From: an uncultured Marinococcus sp. | Lineage (GTDB): Bacteria > Bacillota > Bacilli > Bacillales > Marinococcaceae | Assembly: GCF_947493875.1 (NCBI RefSeq) | Contig: NZ_CANLSU010000002.1 | Span: 482,920-546,919 of the forward strand | Direction of reading: 5' to 3' | Length of the DNA: 64,000 nucleotides | Notes under the pieces: model-generated | The model's database searches: none | What the model saw: only the letters and a program-made list of their open reading frames with translations | Told to the model about the DNA's origin: nothing | Position numbers and translations under genes: made by a program | Shown: one piece after another, positions 53,804 to 63,529 of the stretch | Layout of the letters: every line of letters starts with the position of its first letter | Numbering within the stretch: position 1 is the stretch's first letter

Positions 53804-55114
53804 ATGTCTAATTATCATTTTATTGGAATTAAAGGATCCGGCATGAGTGCTCTTGCTCAGATTCTGCACGATATGAACCACACTGTACAAGGCTCGGATG
53901 TTGAAAAAACATTTTTTACCCAGCAGCCTCTTGAAAAGAAAAATATCTCTATTCTTCCTTTTCAGGCTGATAATATCCAGGAAGGGCAGACGGTAGTGGC
54001 TTCAGCAGCTTATGGTGATACCCACGAAGAAGTGAAAAAGGCAAAGCAGTCAGGGCTGGAGGTTCATTCATACCCTCAGTTTTTAGGAGAATTTCTTCAG
54101 AATTTTACGTCGATAGCAGTGGCAGGCTCTCACGGCAAAACGACGACCACCGGTCTGTTAGCCCATGTGCTCGAGGCGTATAAGCCAACCTCATACTTAA
54201 TTGGCGATGGCACAGGAAAAGGTATGGAAAACAGCCGCTTTTTTACGTTTGAGGCCTGTGAATACCGCCGTCATTTTTTGAATTATGTTCCTGATTACGC
54301 CATCATGACAAATATCGATTTTGATCATCCAGACTATTTTTCTGATGTAGACGATGTCGTGCAGGCGTTTAATGAAATGGCTCAAAAAGTAAAAAAAGGT
54401 ATCGTAGCCTGTGGTGATGACGAACATCTTCAAAAGCTGCACGCCTCCGTACCAATTGTTTACTATGGCATTGAAGGAAAACATGATTTTAACGCAGAAA
54501 ACATATCAGTAGACGAAAACGGCACCAGCTTCGATGTTCAAATACGCGGAGACCGTTTTGGCCGTTTTACGATTCCAGGCTATGGCAATCATCATATTTT
54601 GAACGCGCTCGCCGTTATTGCTATCTGTCACTATGAAGAGGTACCGGCTTCTATCATCCGTGAACAGTTGGCCTCTTTTAGCGGAGTAAAACGCCGGTTT
54701 ACAGAAAAAATTTCCGGTTCGCAGGTATTGATTGATGATTATGCCCATCATCCTACGGAGATCCGGGCTACCATTGAGTCAGCGAAACAAAAGTATCCGA
54801 GCCGGCCGGTAGCAGCTGTTTTTCAGCCGCATACGTTTTCAAGAACAAAGGCGTTTCTTGATGATTTTGCAGACAGCCTGCAGATGGCCGATTATGTTTA
54901 CCTCTGCGATATTTTCGGATCAGCCAGGGAACAGGATGGAAGCCTGAGTATCGATGATTTAAAACAACGTATTCCTGGAGCAAAAATAATCCAGGAAGAT
55001 GGTGTCCAGGTGCTTGAAACGCACAATGATGCTGTACTTTTATTTATGGGAGCCGGAGACATTCAAAAGTTTCAGAGAGCCTATGAAGCTCACCTTGAAT
55101 CCTCCAAACAATAA
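53804..55114 (+). CDS. murC: UDP-N-acetylmuramate--L-alanine ligase
   Basis: A 436-residue Mur ligase that adds L-alanine to UDP-MurNAc in the cytoplasm. N-terminal Rossmann domain ([15 protein letters not shown]), ATP loop [13 protein letters not shown] near residue 107, and C-terminal [22 protein letters not shown] precedes ATG 53804; the frame is open 27 codons upstream over the -10 region, which is non-coding. Confidence 0.97.
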   Translation: MSNYHFIGIKGSGMSALAQILHDMNHTVQGSDVEKTFFTQQPLEKKNISILPFQADNIQEGQTVVASAAYGDTHEEVKKAKQSGLEVHSYPQFLGEFLQNFTSIAVAGSHGKTTTTGLLAHVLEAYKPTSYLIGDGTGKGMENSRFFTFEACEYRRHFLNYVPDYAIMTNIDFDHPDYFSDVDDVVQAFNEMAQKVKKGIVACGDDEHLQKLHASVPIVYYGIEGKHDFNAENISVDENGTSFDVQIRGDRFGRFTIPGYGNHHILNALAVIAICHYEEVPASIIREQLASFSGVKRRFTEKISGSQVLIDDYAHHPTEIRATIESAKQKYPSRPVAAVFQPHTFSRTKAFLDDFADSLQMADYVYLCDIFGSAREQDGSLSIDDLKQRIPGAKIIQEDGVQVLETHNDAVLLFMGAGDIQKFQRAYEAHLESSKQ

Positions 55115-55118
55115 AATT

Positions 55119-55153
55119 AAAAGAACGGGAAGCGAAAGCTTTCCGTTCTTTTG
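55119..55153 (+). terminator. Terminator after murC
   Basis: AAAAGAACGGGAAGC with GCTTTCCGTTCTTTT, a stem of about 14 bp with one wobble. Confidence 0.9.
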
Positions 55154-55323
55154 ATGTTAATATCAAAGAAGATTTGAACAGTCATCAAATTGATTGTTTT
55201 TTCATCCAGAATGCATACTTTTTATGGGAAAAGGGAACAGAGGAACAGAAAGGTCCTTTATGAAGAATGGAGTTTCAAACCAAACAAATAGTGGTAAAAT
55301 GGCGACAGGAGGTGTATGGTAAT

Positions 55324-55737
55324 ATGGCTATTTTAGGGTACATAAGCGCGCTAATCGCAGCGATCGCTTTTGCCGTTCTAATTATTTTCCTCGTGAAAAC
55401 GCTGAAAACAGCGACTACGATGATGGAGCGCGTAGGGAATACCATGGAACAAGTAGAGCAGCAGGTACAGGGCATTACCAGAGAATCAGAGGCTATGCTT
55501 AACCGTTCTAATACTATTATGGAAGATGTGCAGACCAAAACAGAGAGTATTAATGGTTTTGTAGGATCGCTGCAAAATGTTGGGGAATCGGTGGATAACG
55601 TTAACCACTCATTCCGTCGTGTAGCAGATTCCGTTTCCAATTATTCTTCAAAACAATCAGAGCAGGTCACCCAGGTAATTCAGTGGGGGAATGCCTTTAT
55701 TGATTTGTATGCCCGCTGGAAAAAACGGACAAAATAA
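55324..55737 (+). CDS. ytxG: DUF948 membrane protein YtxG
   Basis: A 137-residue protein with one N-terminal span (LGYISALIAAIAFAVLIIFLV) followed by a long helical, coiled-coil-like cytoplasmic part. It belongs to the general-stress group ytxGHJ of B. subtilis. AGGAGG precedes ATG 55324. 16 bases before ytxH. Confidence 0.88.
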   Translation: MAILGYISALIAAIAFAVLIIFLVKTLKTATTMMERVGNTMEQVEQQVQGITRESEAMLNRSNTIMEDVQTKTESINGFVGSLQNVGESVDNVNHSFRRVADSVSNYSSKQSEQVTQVIQWGNAFIDLYARWKKRTK

Positions 55738-55753
55738 AAGGGGACGATAAAGA

Positions 55754-56185
55754 ATGGCTTCGTACAACACAAAAGACTTTATTATTGGCACGATTATAGG
55801 AAGTATTGTAGGAGCGTCTACAGCACTGCTCCTCACTCCAAAGTCCGGACAGGAATGGCGCCAGGATCTTTCTGAAGGCACCCAGTCAGTAAAGCAGAAA
55901 TCAAGCGGTTTAACCTCTGAAGCTTACGAAAAAGGCAGTGAATGGGCAAATCGCGCTAAAGATAAGTCCAGCGAATTGGCTAAAAATGTTTCTGCACAGT
56001 CTTCTCATTTATATGAGCGGGTGAAAGGAAGCCCGGGCGAAGACGAAGAAAAGTCTGCGGAAGAGCTGGCAAAAGAACTTAATGAACGTATTGATGAAAG
56101 TGAAGAAGAAGCAGCAGAAGATGTAAAAAAAGAAGTACGCGATCTGCATAAAGATTCGACGGAAAACAACAGCAATAATACGTAA
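55754..56185 (+). CDS. ytxH: YtxH-family general stress protein
   Basis: A 143-residue protein with a short N-terminal hydrophobic stretch rich in Gly (FIIGTIIGSIVGASTALLLTP) and a long acidic/basic helical tail. It has the YtxH pattern. In B. subtilis it forms an operon with ytxG and ytxJ, but no ytxJ is present here. Confidence 0.88.
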   Translation: MASYNTKDFIIGTIIGSIVGASTALLLTPKSGQEWRQDLSEGTQSVKQKSSGLTSEAYEKGSEWANRAKDKSSELAKNVSAQSSHLYERVKGSPGEDEEKSAEELAKELNERIDESEEEAAEDVKKEVRDLHKDSTENNSNNT

Positions 56186-56188
56186 AAT

Positions 56189-56222
56189 TTAAGGCCGCTG
56201 TGTCAGACGCAGCGGTTTTTAA
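56189..56222 (+). terminator. Terminator after ytxH
   Basis: GCCGCTG with CAGCGGT, 9-base loop, then TTTTT. Confidence 0.8.
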
Positions 56223-56315
56223 TATGTTTTTCCGGTGGAATATAGATGGAAAGCTTATTTTAAAGGCAAAAATACTTTAACACTTAAAAGCGTTTAAGAA
56301 ATAAAGAAAAAAGGG

Positions 56316-56344
56316 CTGACAGAACAGAATTCTTCGTTTATAAT
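56316..56344 (+). promoter_or_regulatory. Promoter of aroA
   Basis: CTGACA (56316-56321), 17 bases, TATAAT (56339-56344). Confidence 0.75.
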
Positions 56345-56390
56345 GGGGCGTAATCGAAAAGATAAGTAATTGACTGAAGGAGTGGAGAGC

Positions 56391-57467
56391 ATGAGTAACG
56401 AACAGTTAGATGCCTTGAGAGAACAATTGGATGACGTGAACGTACAACTGCTGGAACTGATCAATGAACGTGGGCGGCTTGTCCGGGAAATCGGGGACGT
56501 AAAAAGCAAGTCCGGACAGAAACGATTCGACCCGGTACGTGAGCGTCATATGCTTGACCATATCGCAGAACATAATGAAGGGCCTTTCTACACTTCCACG
56601 GTTCAGCATATTTTCAAACAAATCTTCCAGGCCGGTCTTGAGCTTCAGGAAGACGATAATCGAAAAGAATTGCTCGTCTCCCGGAAGAAAAAGCCTGAAG
56701 ATACAATTGTTGACCTGAAAGGTGAAAAAATTGGAGACGGTTCTCAGCGTCTTGTTGCAGGACCTTGTTCCGTTGAAAGCTACGAACAGGTGTATGAAGT
56801 GGCTAAATTCATGAAAAGCCAGGGCATTCGCCTTCTGCGTGGCGGTGCATTCAAGCCGAGAACTTCCCCGTATGATTTCCAGGGACTTGGCAAAGAGGGC
56901 CTCGAAATTCTTCGCCGTGTAGCTGATGAGCTGGACATGGTTGTAATCAGCGAAATTGTAAGTCCGCAGGATGTAGAAATGTCACTGGACTACCTCGACG
57001 TTATTCAGGTCGGTGCAAGAAACTCGCAAAACTTCGAACTATTAAAAGAAGTAGGTGGCGTAGACAAGCCTGTATTAATGAAACGCGGCATGTCCTCGAC
57101 GATCGATGAATTGATTAAGGGTGCCGAATACATCCTGGCTAAAGGCAATGAAAATATTATTCTCTGTGAACGCGGCATCCGTACGTACGAAAAAGCAACG
57201 AGAAACACCCTCGATATTTCTGCAGTGCCAATTCTGAAAAAAGAAACACACCTTCCGGTAATGGTGGATGTGACACACTCTACGGGCAGAAGAGATCTGC
57301 TTGAGCCAACAGCGCGTGCAGCATTTGCTATTGGTGCAGATGCAGTTATGGCTGAAGTACACCCTGATCCTGCTGTCGCTCTTTCTGATTCCGCCCAGCA
57401 AATGGATCTTGCTCAATTTGAATCCTTCCTGGATTCTTTACGGGCTTCCGGATTATACAAATCATAA
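56391..57467 (+). CDS. aroA: Bifunctional chorismate mutase / DAHP synthase
   Basis: A 358-residue fusion that opens and partly branches the shikimate pathway. The AroQ-type mutase (residues 1-85, [25 protein letters not shown]) lets chorismate and prephenate inhibit the type I-beta DAHP synthase (about 100-350: [27 protein letters not shown]). AAGGAGTGG precedes ATG 56391. Confidence 0.96.
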   Translation: MSNEQLDALREQLDDVNVQLLELINERGRLVREIGDVKSKSGQKRFDPVRERHMLDHIAEHNEGPFYTSTVQHIFKQIFQAGLELQEDDNRKELLVSRKKKPEDTIVDLKGEKIGDGSQRLVAGPCSVESYEQVYEVAKFMKSQGIRLLRGGAFKPRTSPYDFQGLGKEGLEILRRVADELDMVVISEIVSPQDVEMSLDYLDVIQVGARNSQNFELLKEVGGVDKPVLMKRGMSSTIDELIKGAEYILAKGNENIILCERGIRTYEKATRNTLDISAVPILKKETHLPVMVDVTHSTGRRDLLEPTARAAFAIGADAVMAEVHPDPAVALSDSAQQMDLAQFESFLDSLRASGLYKS

Positions 57468-57478
57468 TGCAGCACAGG

Positions 57479-57508
57479 AAAGCACAGGGCGTCGTCCTGT
57501 GCTTTTTT
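57479..57508 (+). terminator. Terminator after aroA
   Basis: AGCACAGG/CCTGTGCT with T6. Confidence 0.88.
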
Positions 57509-57811
57509 CTATGGTGAGCCTTAATAATTAATTTAAATTAATTGACAGCGTTTTCTTGAAAATAAGTATGAAAACATAGTAAAATGAAAACAATTGAAAA
57601 CAGGTCAAATCAAGAATGAAGACGTTTTGGATTTAATATGGTATGATTGGAAAATCTGTGATTGTGAAGAAAAGAACAAACATGTATAAATTATGCGGAA
57701 TAGAAAGTTATGAAAAGTTTTCATAAATGAATTGCAGAGGCGATAACCATTATTATATGATAGCATCATCTGTTGAGAAGTGGATGAAAGGGACTTGAAG
57801 GAGGATTACTA
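57509..57811 (+). promoter_or_regulatory. Upstream region and promoter of ccpA
   Basis: About 300 bases without a supported gene. TTGAAA (57556-57561), 18 bases, TAAAAT (57580-57585) is a plausible promoter, giving a leader of about 220 bases. A TTGACA at 57542-57547 has no good -10 partner. No cre or riboswitch pattern was seen. Confidence 0.5.
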
Positions 57812-58822
57812 GTGAATACAACAATTTATGATGTAGCAAGAGAGGCCGGCGTTTCAATGGCGACCGTCTCGCGTGTGGTGAATGGCAATCCCAACGTGAA
57901 GCCGGCCACAAGAAAAAAAGTGCTGGACGCTATTGAAGGGCTCGGTTATCGTCCGAACGCCGTAGCTCGCGGTCTTGCAAGTAAAAAAACAACGACCGTT
58001 GGTGTGATTATTCCCGATATATCGAGTATTTTCTTTGCTGAGCTGGCCCGGGGGATCGAAGATATCGCGATGATGTATAAATACAATATCATCCTGAGTA
58101 ACTCCGACCAAAATAAGGACCGGGAAATTAATTTAATTAACACTCTGCTTGAAAAACAGGTGGACGGCATTGTATTTATGGGCGGTGAAATTACCGAGGA
58201 GCACGTAGAACAATTTAAGCACTCCCCGGTCCCAATTGTACTGGCTGCGACAGTTGATGAAAATAAGGAAGTTCCTTCAGTGAATATTGATTATGCAGAT
58301 GCTGCTTTTGACGCAGTGGAAGAACTAATCGAGGGTGGCCACCGAAGAATTGGTATGGTTTCGGGCTCTCTTGAAGACCCGGTAAACGGGTATAAAAAAT
58401 TCAGTGGCTATAAAGAGGCCCTGAATAAAAACAATATTACTTTTGAAGAAGAACTGGTAACAGTAGGAGATTATTCATATGATTCCGGGCTGAGGGCTGC
58501 TCAGTCTCTGATGAAGCTCGAAAATCCTCCAACTGCGATTTTTGCTTCCACAGACGAAATGGCACTCGGTGTTATTCACGGGCTGCAGGATGATGGCTTC
58601 AGCGTGCCGGATCAGGTAAATGTCATCGGCTTTGACAATACACGTCTTGCGACCATGGTAAGGCCGACATTAACGACTGTAGTACAGCCAATGTATGACA
58701 TCGGGGCGGTTTCCATGCGCCTCCTGACGAAGTTTATGAACAAAGAGGAAGTAGATGAAAGTACTGTAGTTCTTCCGCACCGCCTGGAATACAGACAATC
58801 AACGACTATCCCGGAAAAGTAA
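57812..58822 (+). CDS. ccpA: Catabolite control protein A
   Basis: The main carbon regulator of Firmicutes, 336 residues, LacI/GalR family. N-terminal DNA-binding domain [26 protein letters not shown] with hinge [12 protein letters not shown], then the core that binds HPr-Ser46-P. Start is GTG with AAGGAGG 8 bases upstream. Candidate cre targets in this window lie before the esterase, in the fructose leader and at the acsA start. Confidence 0.97.
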   Translation: MNTTIYDVAREAGVSMATVSRVVNGNPNVKPATRKKVLDAIEGLGYRPNAVARGLASKKTTTVGVIIPDISSIFFAELARGIEDIAMMYKYNIILSNSDQNKDREINLINTLLEKQVDGIVFMGGEITEEHVEQFKHSPVPIVLAATVDENKEVPSVNIDYADAAFDAVEELIEGGHRRIGMVSGSLEDPVNGYKKFSGYKEALNKNNITFEEELVTVGDYSYDSGLRAAQSLMKLENPPTAIFASTDEMALGVIHGLQDDGFSVPDQVNVIGFDNTRLATMVRPTLTTVVQPMYDIGAVSMRLLTKFMNKEEVDESTVVLPHRLEYRQSTTIPEK

Positions 58823-58857
58823 GGGAAGCAGCTTTTAACTGCTTCCCTTGTTTTTTA
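58821..58857 (+). terminator. Terminator after ccpA
   Basis: A perfect 11-bp stem AAGGGAAGCAG/CTGCTTCCCTT, then G and T6. Confidence 0.88.
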
Positions 58858-58860
58858 TTC

Positions 58861-60027
58861 TCATGGCCGTTTTTCATTTCTAATATGAAAAAGGGCTTTT
58901 TCTAATGAACGGATATTTTTTTCTTCAATTTCCGGCCGTCTTGGAATCGGGGCATACATGTGCTCCGGATCCTGCCATTTGGTGGGAAGCTCGATAGGCG
59001 CATTTGCCCCCCAACGGCCCCGCCATTCCTCTGGACAGTTTTGTTCATATAACTGCGTCTGCTCACTCATTTCAAGCCATACGGCTGCCCAGGCTCTTGG
59101 TACGACTCTCCACATATCATAGCCGCCGCCGCCGACAGCAATCCATCTGCCTTCGCAGTATTCATGGGCTACTTGGTGAGCGATAGCAGGAATGGCTTTG
59201 TACGATTCAATGCTTAAAGAGAGGTGCGTGAGTGGATCGAAATAGTGGGCGTCTGCACCGTTAAGTGTAAAAATGACGTCCGGTTTGAAAAACTCGGCTG
59301 CTTCCCGCAATGCTGTTTCATAGCAATGCAGAAAAGAGTCGTCCTCTGTAAAGGCGTCAACTGGTATATTGATGGAAGTGCCGTAGCCCTGGCCGGCACC
59401 TTTCTCACCAACGCTGCCGGTTCCAGGAAACAGGTATCTTCCTGTTTCATGAATCGACAGTGTGCAAACATCCGGTTCCTCATAAAAAGAAAACTGGACG
59501 CCATCTCCGTGATGGGCATCAGTATCAACATATAAAACGCGTGCTCCGAAGTGTTTACGTGCGTATTCAATAGCGATGGCACTGTCGTTATATACACAAA
59601 AACCGGAAGCCTTTCCCTGGAAGCCATGGTGCAGGCCTCCGCCAAGATGAAAAGCATGGGATGCTTTTCCTGAGAGTACTGTTTCAACAGCCTGAAGAGT
59701 GCCACCGACAAGCGTGGCAGAAGCTTCGTGCATATGGTCAAAAATAGGCGTGTCTTCAGTGCCGAGCCCGTAGTTATTTGCAACGCCGATACTCAGTTCA
59801 CCCTTTCCGGCTGCTTTGACGGCCTCCACATAATGCTGGTCGTGTACAAGCATTATTTCTTCATCTGTTGCCATCCGTGATGGGATAAGCTGACTATCAC
59901 TTATTGCCCCCATTTCAAGCAGCAGGTCAAAGGTGATTTGCTGACGGAGTGGACTGAAAGGGTGATCGTCATTAAATTTGTACTGCGGCATATCCGGGGA
60001 ATAAACGAGAGCGTGATTCATTGTCAT
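58861..60027 (-). CDS. acuC: Acetoin utilisation / protein deacetylase AcuC
   Basis: A zinc-dependent, class I/II histone-deacetylase-like enzyme of 388 residues. Active-site blocks HLGGGLHHGFQGKASGFCVYND near 130-150 and VDTDAHHGDGVQFSF near 165 are complete. In B. subtilis AcuC removes the acetyl group that AcuA puts on acetyl-CoA synthetase. ATG 60027 overlaps the acuB stop as ATGA; the frame is open nine codons further inside acuB. Its stop is 38 bases past the ccpA stop on the other strand. Confidence 0.94.
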   Translation of the reverse strand: MTMNHALVYSPDMPQYKFNDDHPFSPLRQQITFDLLLEMGAISDSQLIPSRMATDEEIMLVHDQHYVEAVKAAGKGELSIGVANNYGLGTEDTPIFDHMHEASATLVGGTLQAVETVLSGKASHAFHLGGGLHHGFQGKASGFCVYNDSAIAIEYARKHFGARVLYVDTDAHHGDGVQFSFYEEPDVCTLSIHETGRYLFPGTGSVGEKGAGQGYGTSINIPVDAFTEDDSFLHCYETALREAAEFFKPDVIFTLNGADAHYFDPLTHLSLSIESYKAIPAIAHQVAHEYCEGRWIAVGGGGYDMWRVVPRAWAAVWLEMSEQTQLYEQNCPEEWRGRWGANAPIELPTKWQDPEHMYAPIPRRPEIEEKNIRSLEKALFHIRNEKRP

Positions 60028-60671
60028 GACCCCGGCTCCGGCATTTTTGGCCATTGTACTGTGTATCCCTTTTCTTCAATGGCTGCAATCAGCCTGCGGG
60101 GGTCCATTGTCTGCACCCGGAAGCTGAGCACCTGCTTGTCCATTTCCTTGTGTGGAAAAAGCAGGACACTGATAACGTTTGTGCCTTTTTCTTTAAAAAT
60201 CAATGATAACTCTGCCAGCTGCCCGGATAAATTAGGGACAACAACATCTATCTGGGAGGATGGCTGATTGGCCCCTGTCATTTTTACCAACGTATGCAGA
60301 ACGTTGGTTTCAGTTAATATACCGACCAGTTTATCATCTGAGGAAACGACAGGGAGCGCACTGATATCGTTCTCGTATAACACTACTGCAGCATCAGCCA
60401 TTAGATCATATGACATAATTGTGACGACAGGAGTAGTCATAATTGTAGAAACGGGCTGGTCCAATTCTTTTTTATCATCGCCGGACTGAAAAATGGAAGG
60501 GCTGGCATCACGGATATCCCGGTCAGCTACAATGCCGATGACATAACGGCTTTCGTCGATTACAGGTATATGCCGGATGCGGTATTTTTCCAAAAGCTCT
60601 AAAGCCGTGCGTATGAGCGTGGTTCGTTCAATTGTTATGACGTCTTTAACCATAATTTCTTCCACGAACAA
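60024..60671 (-). CDS. acuB: CBS-domain protein AcuB
   Basis: A 215-residue protein with two CBS domains (1-140) and a C-terminal ACT-like domain (about 145-210). Adenine-nucleotide sensing is typical of CBS pairs; the role in acetate metabolism is not settled. Start is TTG 60671, with AGGAGG 9 bases upstream and alignment with relatives that begin xFVEEIM; ATG 60653 is the alternative. Confidence 0.9.
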   Translation of the reverse strand: MFVEEIMVKDVITIERTTLIRTALELLEKYRIRHIPVIDESRYVIGIVADRDIRDASPSIFQSGDDKKELDQPVSTIMTTPVVTIMSYDLMADAAVVLYENDISALPVVSSDDKLVGILTETNVLHTLVKMTGANQPSSQIDVVVPNLSGQLAELSLIFKEKGTNVISVLLFPHKEMDKQVLSFRVQTMDPRRLIAAIEEKGYTVQWPKMPEPGS

Positions 60672-60698
60672 GCAAACATTCCTCCTCTGTGCAGGCGG

Positions 60699-61331
60699 TT
60701 AAAACATAAATTTATTAGTAAAACGTACATTATCAAATTGTTGGATATCGTTATCTGGTACACGGGAGCCGATCCTTACCATTAAACAATTGGCGGGGTG
60801 AGAGCAAATTTCAGGATCATCCGTAGCCATCCATTCGAGCCCGCCGGCATTCATCATTTTTTCCATGAGTTTTCTATATTCCCAAACGGTTAAGCCGCTT
60901 GATTTAAGATCCCAGTGCCAGTAGTATTCTGTGGTGATAATAATATAGTCTTCCATGGCGTCATCGAGCACAGAAAACTCCAACAGGCGTTTGCCAATTT
61001 TAGCTCCCCTGTACTCTTTGGCTATTTCGATGGCCCCAAGCTCCAAAAGACTGTCCAGCCGGGCTTCTGACCAGCGTTCCAAAGGGTCCGGATAGACAAA
61101 TGTGACATACCCGACGATTGTTTTACCATCAGCTACAATATTAATTCGCCCTTCAGGAAGATCAGCAATGCCAATCAATGCTTTTTTTTGTTCTTCATGG
61201 GAACGAAACGCTGTAAGGCCTGGATGAAAGTCATAATCGTGAAGTGTTTTACCGGAAACAGGTCCTTCCATGAGCAAGGTGTGGTTGTTCCATGCGATTT
61301 CCCTGGAATAATAGGTCTTTTTGTGAATCAT
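60699..61331 (-). CDS. acuA: Protein acetyltransferase AcuA
   Basis: A 210-residue GNAT-fold enzyme that acetylates the active-site lysine of acetyl-CoA synthetase and shuts it off. Conserved blocks LPEGRINIVADGKTIVGYVT and EIAKEYRGAKIGKRLL (acetyl-CoA loop) and TTEYYWHWDLK are close to the B. subtilis protein. AAGGA lies about 9 bases before ATG 61331. First gene of acuA-acuB-acuC and divergent from its target acsA. Confidence 0.94.
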   Translation of the reverse strand: MIHKKTYYSREIAWNNHTLLMEGPVSGKTLHDYDFHPGLTAFRSHEEQKKALIGIADLPEGRINIVADGKTIVGYVTFVYPDPLERWSEARLDSLLELGAIEIAKEYRGAKIGKRLLEFSVLDDAMEDYIIITTEYYWHWDLKSSGLTVWEYRKLMEKMMNAGGLEWMATDDPEICSHPANCLMVRIGSRVPDNDIQQFDNVRFTNKFMF

Positions 61332-61434
61332 GTACACCATCCTTCATCCACCTATGGTACTGCTTACAATATTATCATATCAGAAAATTACTTCAGATTG
61401 GTGGAAGAAATGAGAATATTAAGAAATGAAAGAA

Positions 61435-61463
61435 TTGAACAATATATGAACTTATATTATAAT
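61435..61463 (+). promoter_or_regulatory. Promoter of acsA
   Basis: TTGAAC (61435-61440), exactly 17 bases, TATAAT (61458-61463). Transcription should start near 61470. Confidence 0.85.
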
Positions 61464-61504
61464 GAATCTGTGCAAATTAAGATCGACAGAAGGGAATGTT
61501 TCAG

Positions 61505-63223
61505 ATGAAAGTGCAAACGCTTCCACCAATTGACGGAAATTACAACCTACAAGACTACGAAGAAGCAAAACAAAATTTTGACTGGTCGGAAATTGAAAAA
61601 CAATTCTCTTGGCACGAAACAGGAAAGGTAAACATGGCATATGAAGCGATTGACCGCCATGCGGAGAATCCTGATAAGCAAAACCAGGTAGCACTGCATT
61701 ATTTAGATGGAAGCCGCAAAGAGGAGTATACATTTGCGGATATGAAAAAATACACGAACAAAGCAGCAAATGTAATGAAGGAAGCAGGTATTGAGAAAGG
61801 GGACCGCGTCTTCATTTTTATGTCCCGCTCTCCGGAGCTTTACTTTGCTCTTCTCGGCGCGATTAAAGTGGGCGCTATTGTTGGTCCATTATTTGAAGCA
61901 TTCATGGAAGGGGCTGTCCGGGACCGTCTTGAAGACAGTGAAGCAAAAGCGCTCGTAACAACTCCTCAGTTAGTAGAACGGGTGCCGTTTGATGACCTTC
62001 CAAATCTGGAAACGGTATTCATTCACGGAGGCGTGGATGACGAAAAAGGCGGATTCTTGGATTTTGATGCAAGGCTGCAGCAGGCAGGCAGCGATTTTGA
62101 ACCGGAGTGGGTGGACCGTGAAGACGGACTGATCCTGCACTATACTTCAGGTTCCACTGGAAAGCCAAAGGGCGTTTATCATGTACACAACGCCATGATT
62201 CAGCACTACCAGACAGCAAAATGGGTACTGGATTTGAAGGACGGAGATGTATACTGGTGTACAGCTGACCCCGGCTGGGTAACTGGCACATCCTACGGCA
62301 TATTCGGCCCATGGCTTGCCGGCGTGACAAACGTAGTGCGTGGCGGGCGGTTCAGTGCACAGGACTGGTATGATACTTTGGACCGGTACAATGTATCCGT
62401 ATGGTACAGTGCACCGACGGCTTTCCGTATGCTTATGAGCGCTGGAGACGAGCTTGTGAAAGAATATGATCTTTCTTCGCTGCGACACATTTTGAGTGTC
62501 GGGGAGCCGCTGAATCCGGAAGTTGTACGCTGGGGTGAAAAAGCATTTAACCTCCGCATTCATGACACATGGTGGATGACAGAGACAGGTGCAATGATGA
62601 TATGCAACTATCCGGCAATGACCATTAAAGCCGGTTCTATGGGCAAACCAATTCCAGGAGTTTACGGAGCAATTGTCGATGATCAGGGAAATGAGCTTCC
62701 GCCTAATAGAATGGGTAACCTGGCTATCAAGCCAACCTGGCCGGCAATGATGAGGGCTATTTGGAACAGAAAAGAGAAGTTTGACAGCTACTTTGAATTG
62801 AATGGCTGGTATGTATCCGGGGACTCTGCCTATACGGATGAAGATGGCTACTTCTGGTTCCAGGGGCGCGTAGATGATGTTATTATGACGGCTGGTGAAA
62901 GAGTGGGTCCATTTGAAGTAGAAAGCAAATTGGTTGAACACCCGGCAGTAGGTGAGGCAGGGGTTATCGGCAAGCCCGACCCGGTACGTGGGGAAATCAT
63001 CAAAGCATTTGTAGCCCTGCGGGAAGGATATGAAGCTTCAGACGAGCTGAAAGAAGAGATTCAAAACTTCGTGAAAAAAGAGCTTGCTGGTCACGTCGCG
63101 CCAAAAGAAATTGAATTCCGTAAATCACTTCCGAAAACAAGAAGTGGTAAGATTATGCGCCGCGTCCTGAAAGCCTGGGAGCTTGATTTGCCTACTGGTG
63201 ATCTTTCTACTATGGAAGACTAG
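61505..63223 (+). CDS. acsA: Acetyl-CoA synthetase
   Basis: A 572-residue AMP-forming ligase, the same length as the B. subtilis enzyme, that activates acetate. ATP loop HYTSGSTGKPKGV near residue 214, and the C-terminal PKTRSGKIMRR with Lys549, the residue acetylated by AcuA and freed by AcuC. ATG 61505 is preferred over the ATG at 61496, which touches the ribosome site AAGGGAA. A cre-like sequence overlaps codons 3-7. Confidence 0.97.
   Translation: MKVQTLPPIDGNYNLQDYEEAKQNFDWSEIEKQFSWHETGKVNMAYEAIDRHAENPDKQNQVALHYLDGSRKEEYTFADMKKYTNKAANVMKEAGIEKGDRVFIFMSRSPELYFALLGAIKVGAIVGPLFEAFMEGAVRDRLEDSEAKALVTTPQLVERVPFDDLPNLETVFIHGGVDDEKGGFLDFDARLQQAGSDFEPEWVDREDGLILHYTSGSTGKPKGVYHVHNAMIQHYQTAKWVLDLKDGDVYWCTADPGWVTGTSYGIFGPWLAGVTNVVRGGRFSAQDWYDTLDRYNVSVWYSAPTAFRMLMSAGDELVKEYDLSSLRHILSVGEPLNPEVVRWGEKAFNLRIHDTWWMTETGAMMICNYPAMTIKAGSMGKPIPGVYGAIVDDQGNELPPNRMGNLAIKPTWPAMMRAIWNRKEKFDSYFELNGWYVSGDSAYTDEDGYFWFQGRVDDVIMTAGERVGPFEVESKLVEHPAVGEAGVIGKPDPVRGEIIKAFVALREGYEASDELKEEIQNFVKKELAGHVAPKEIEFRKSLPKTRSGKIMRRVLKAWELDLPTGDLSTMED
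61512..61525. promoter_or_regulatory. Candidate cre at the start of acsA
   Basis: TGCAAACGCTTCCA fits TGWAANCGNTNWCA at 12 of 14 positions with symmetric mismatches (3 and 12). It is about 43-56 bases after the predicted start of transcription, where the B. subtilis acsA cre is also found (downstream of the start site), so CcpA roadblock repression is likely. Confidence 0.5.
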
Positions 63224-63238
63224 ATTGTAAAAATGTAA

Positions 63239-63280
63239 GAAAGCCTCCGTACTTATTATTATGTACGGAGGCTTCTTTAT
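63239..63280 (+). terminator. Terminator after acsA
   Basis: A perfect 12-bp stem AAGCCTCCGTAC/GTACGGAGGCTT with a 10-base loop and T-rich tail. Confidence 0.9.
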
Positions 63281-63338
63281 TTCTGATGGCCCTTCAGGTA
63301 TGATATACAGAAAGAATAGAAGGGGAGGCGAGACGATC

Positions 63339-63497
63339 TTGATTGCTTTAATTATCGGTATTATTATTTTATTGGAAAGTTTCTTTTTAATATTTAAAGG
63401 AAGTAAAGAGAAGCGCCGTTTCCTGCGGACGGCAGGAATGGTTTCGGTGCCTGTTGCAATATTGCTGGTCTGGATTGGACTGGCCCAGATGGCTTAA
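63339..63497 (+). CDS. Small two-span membrane protein
   Basis: A 52-residue protein: span ALIIGIIILLESFFLIF, basic loop KGSKEKRRFLR, span AGMVSVPVAILLVWIGLA. Start is TTG 63339 with GGGGAGG 7-8 bases upstream; the longer frame from 63261 includes the acsA terminator and is not coding. No family recognised. Confidence 0.6.
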   Translation: MIALIIGIIILLESFFLIFKGSKEKRRFLRTAGMVSVPVAILLVWIGLAQMA

Positions 63498-63529
63498 TTC
63501 TTAATTTCGATACATAATGTTGTTATTCC

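Noticed and set aside
62147..62941. 264-codon minus-strand frame inside acsA
   Set aside because: It is antisense to a highly conserved enzyme and has no domain or ribosome site.
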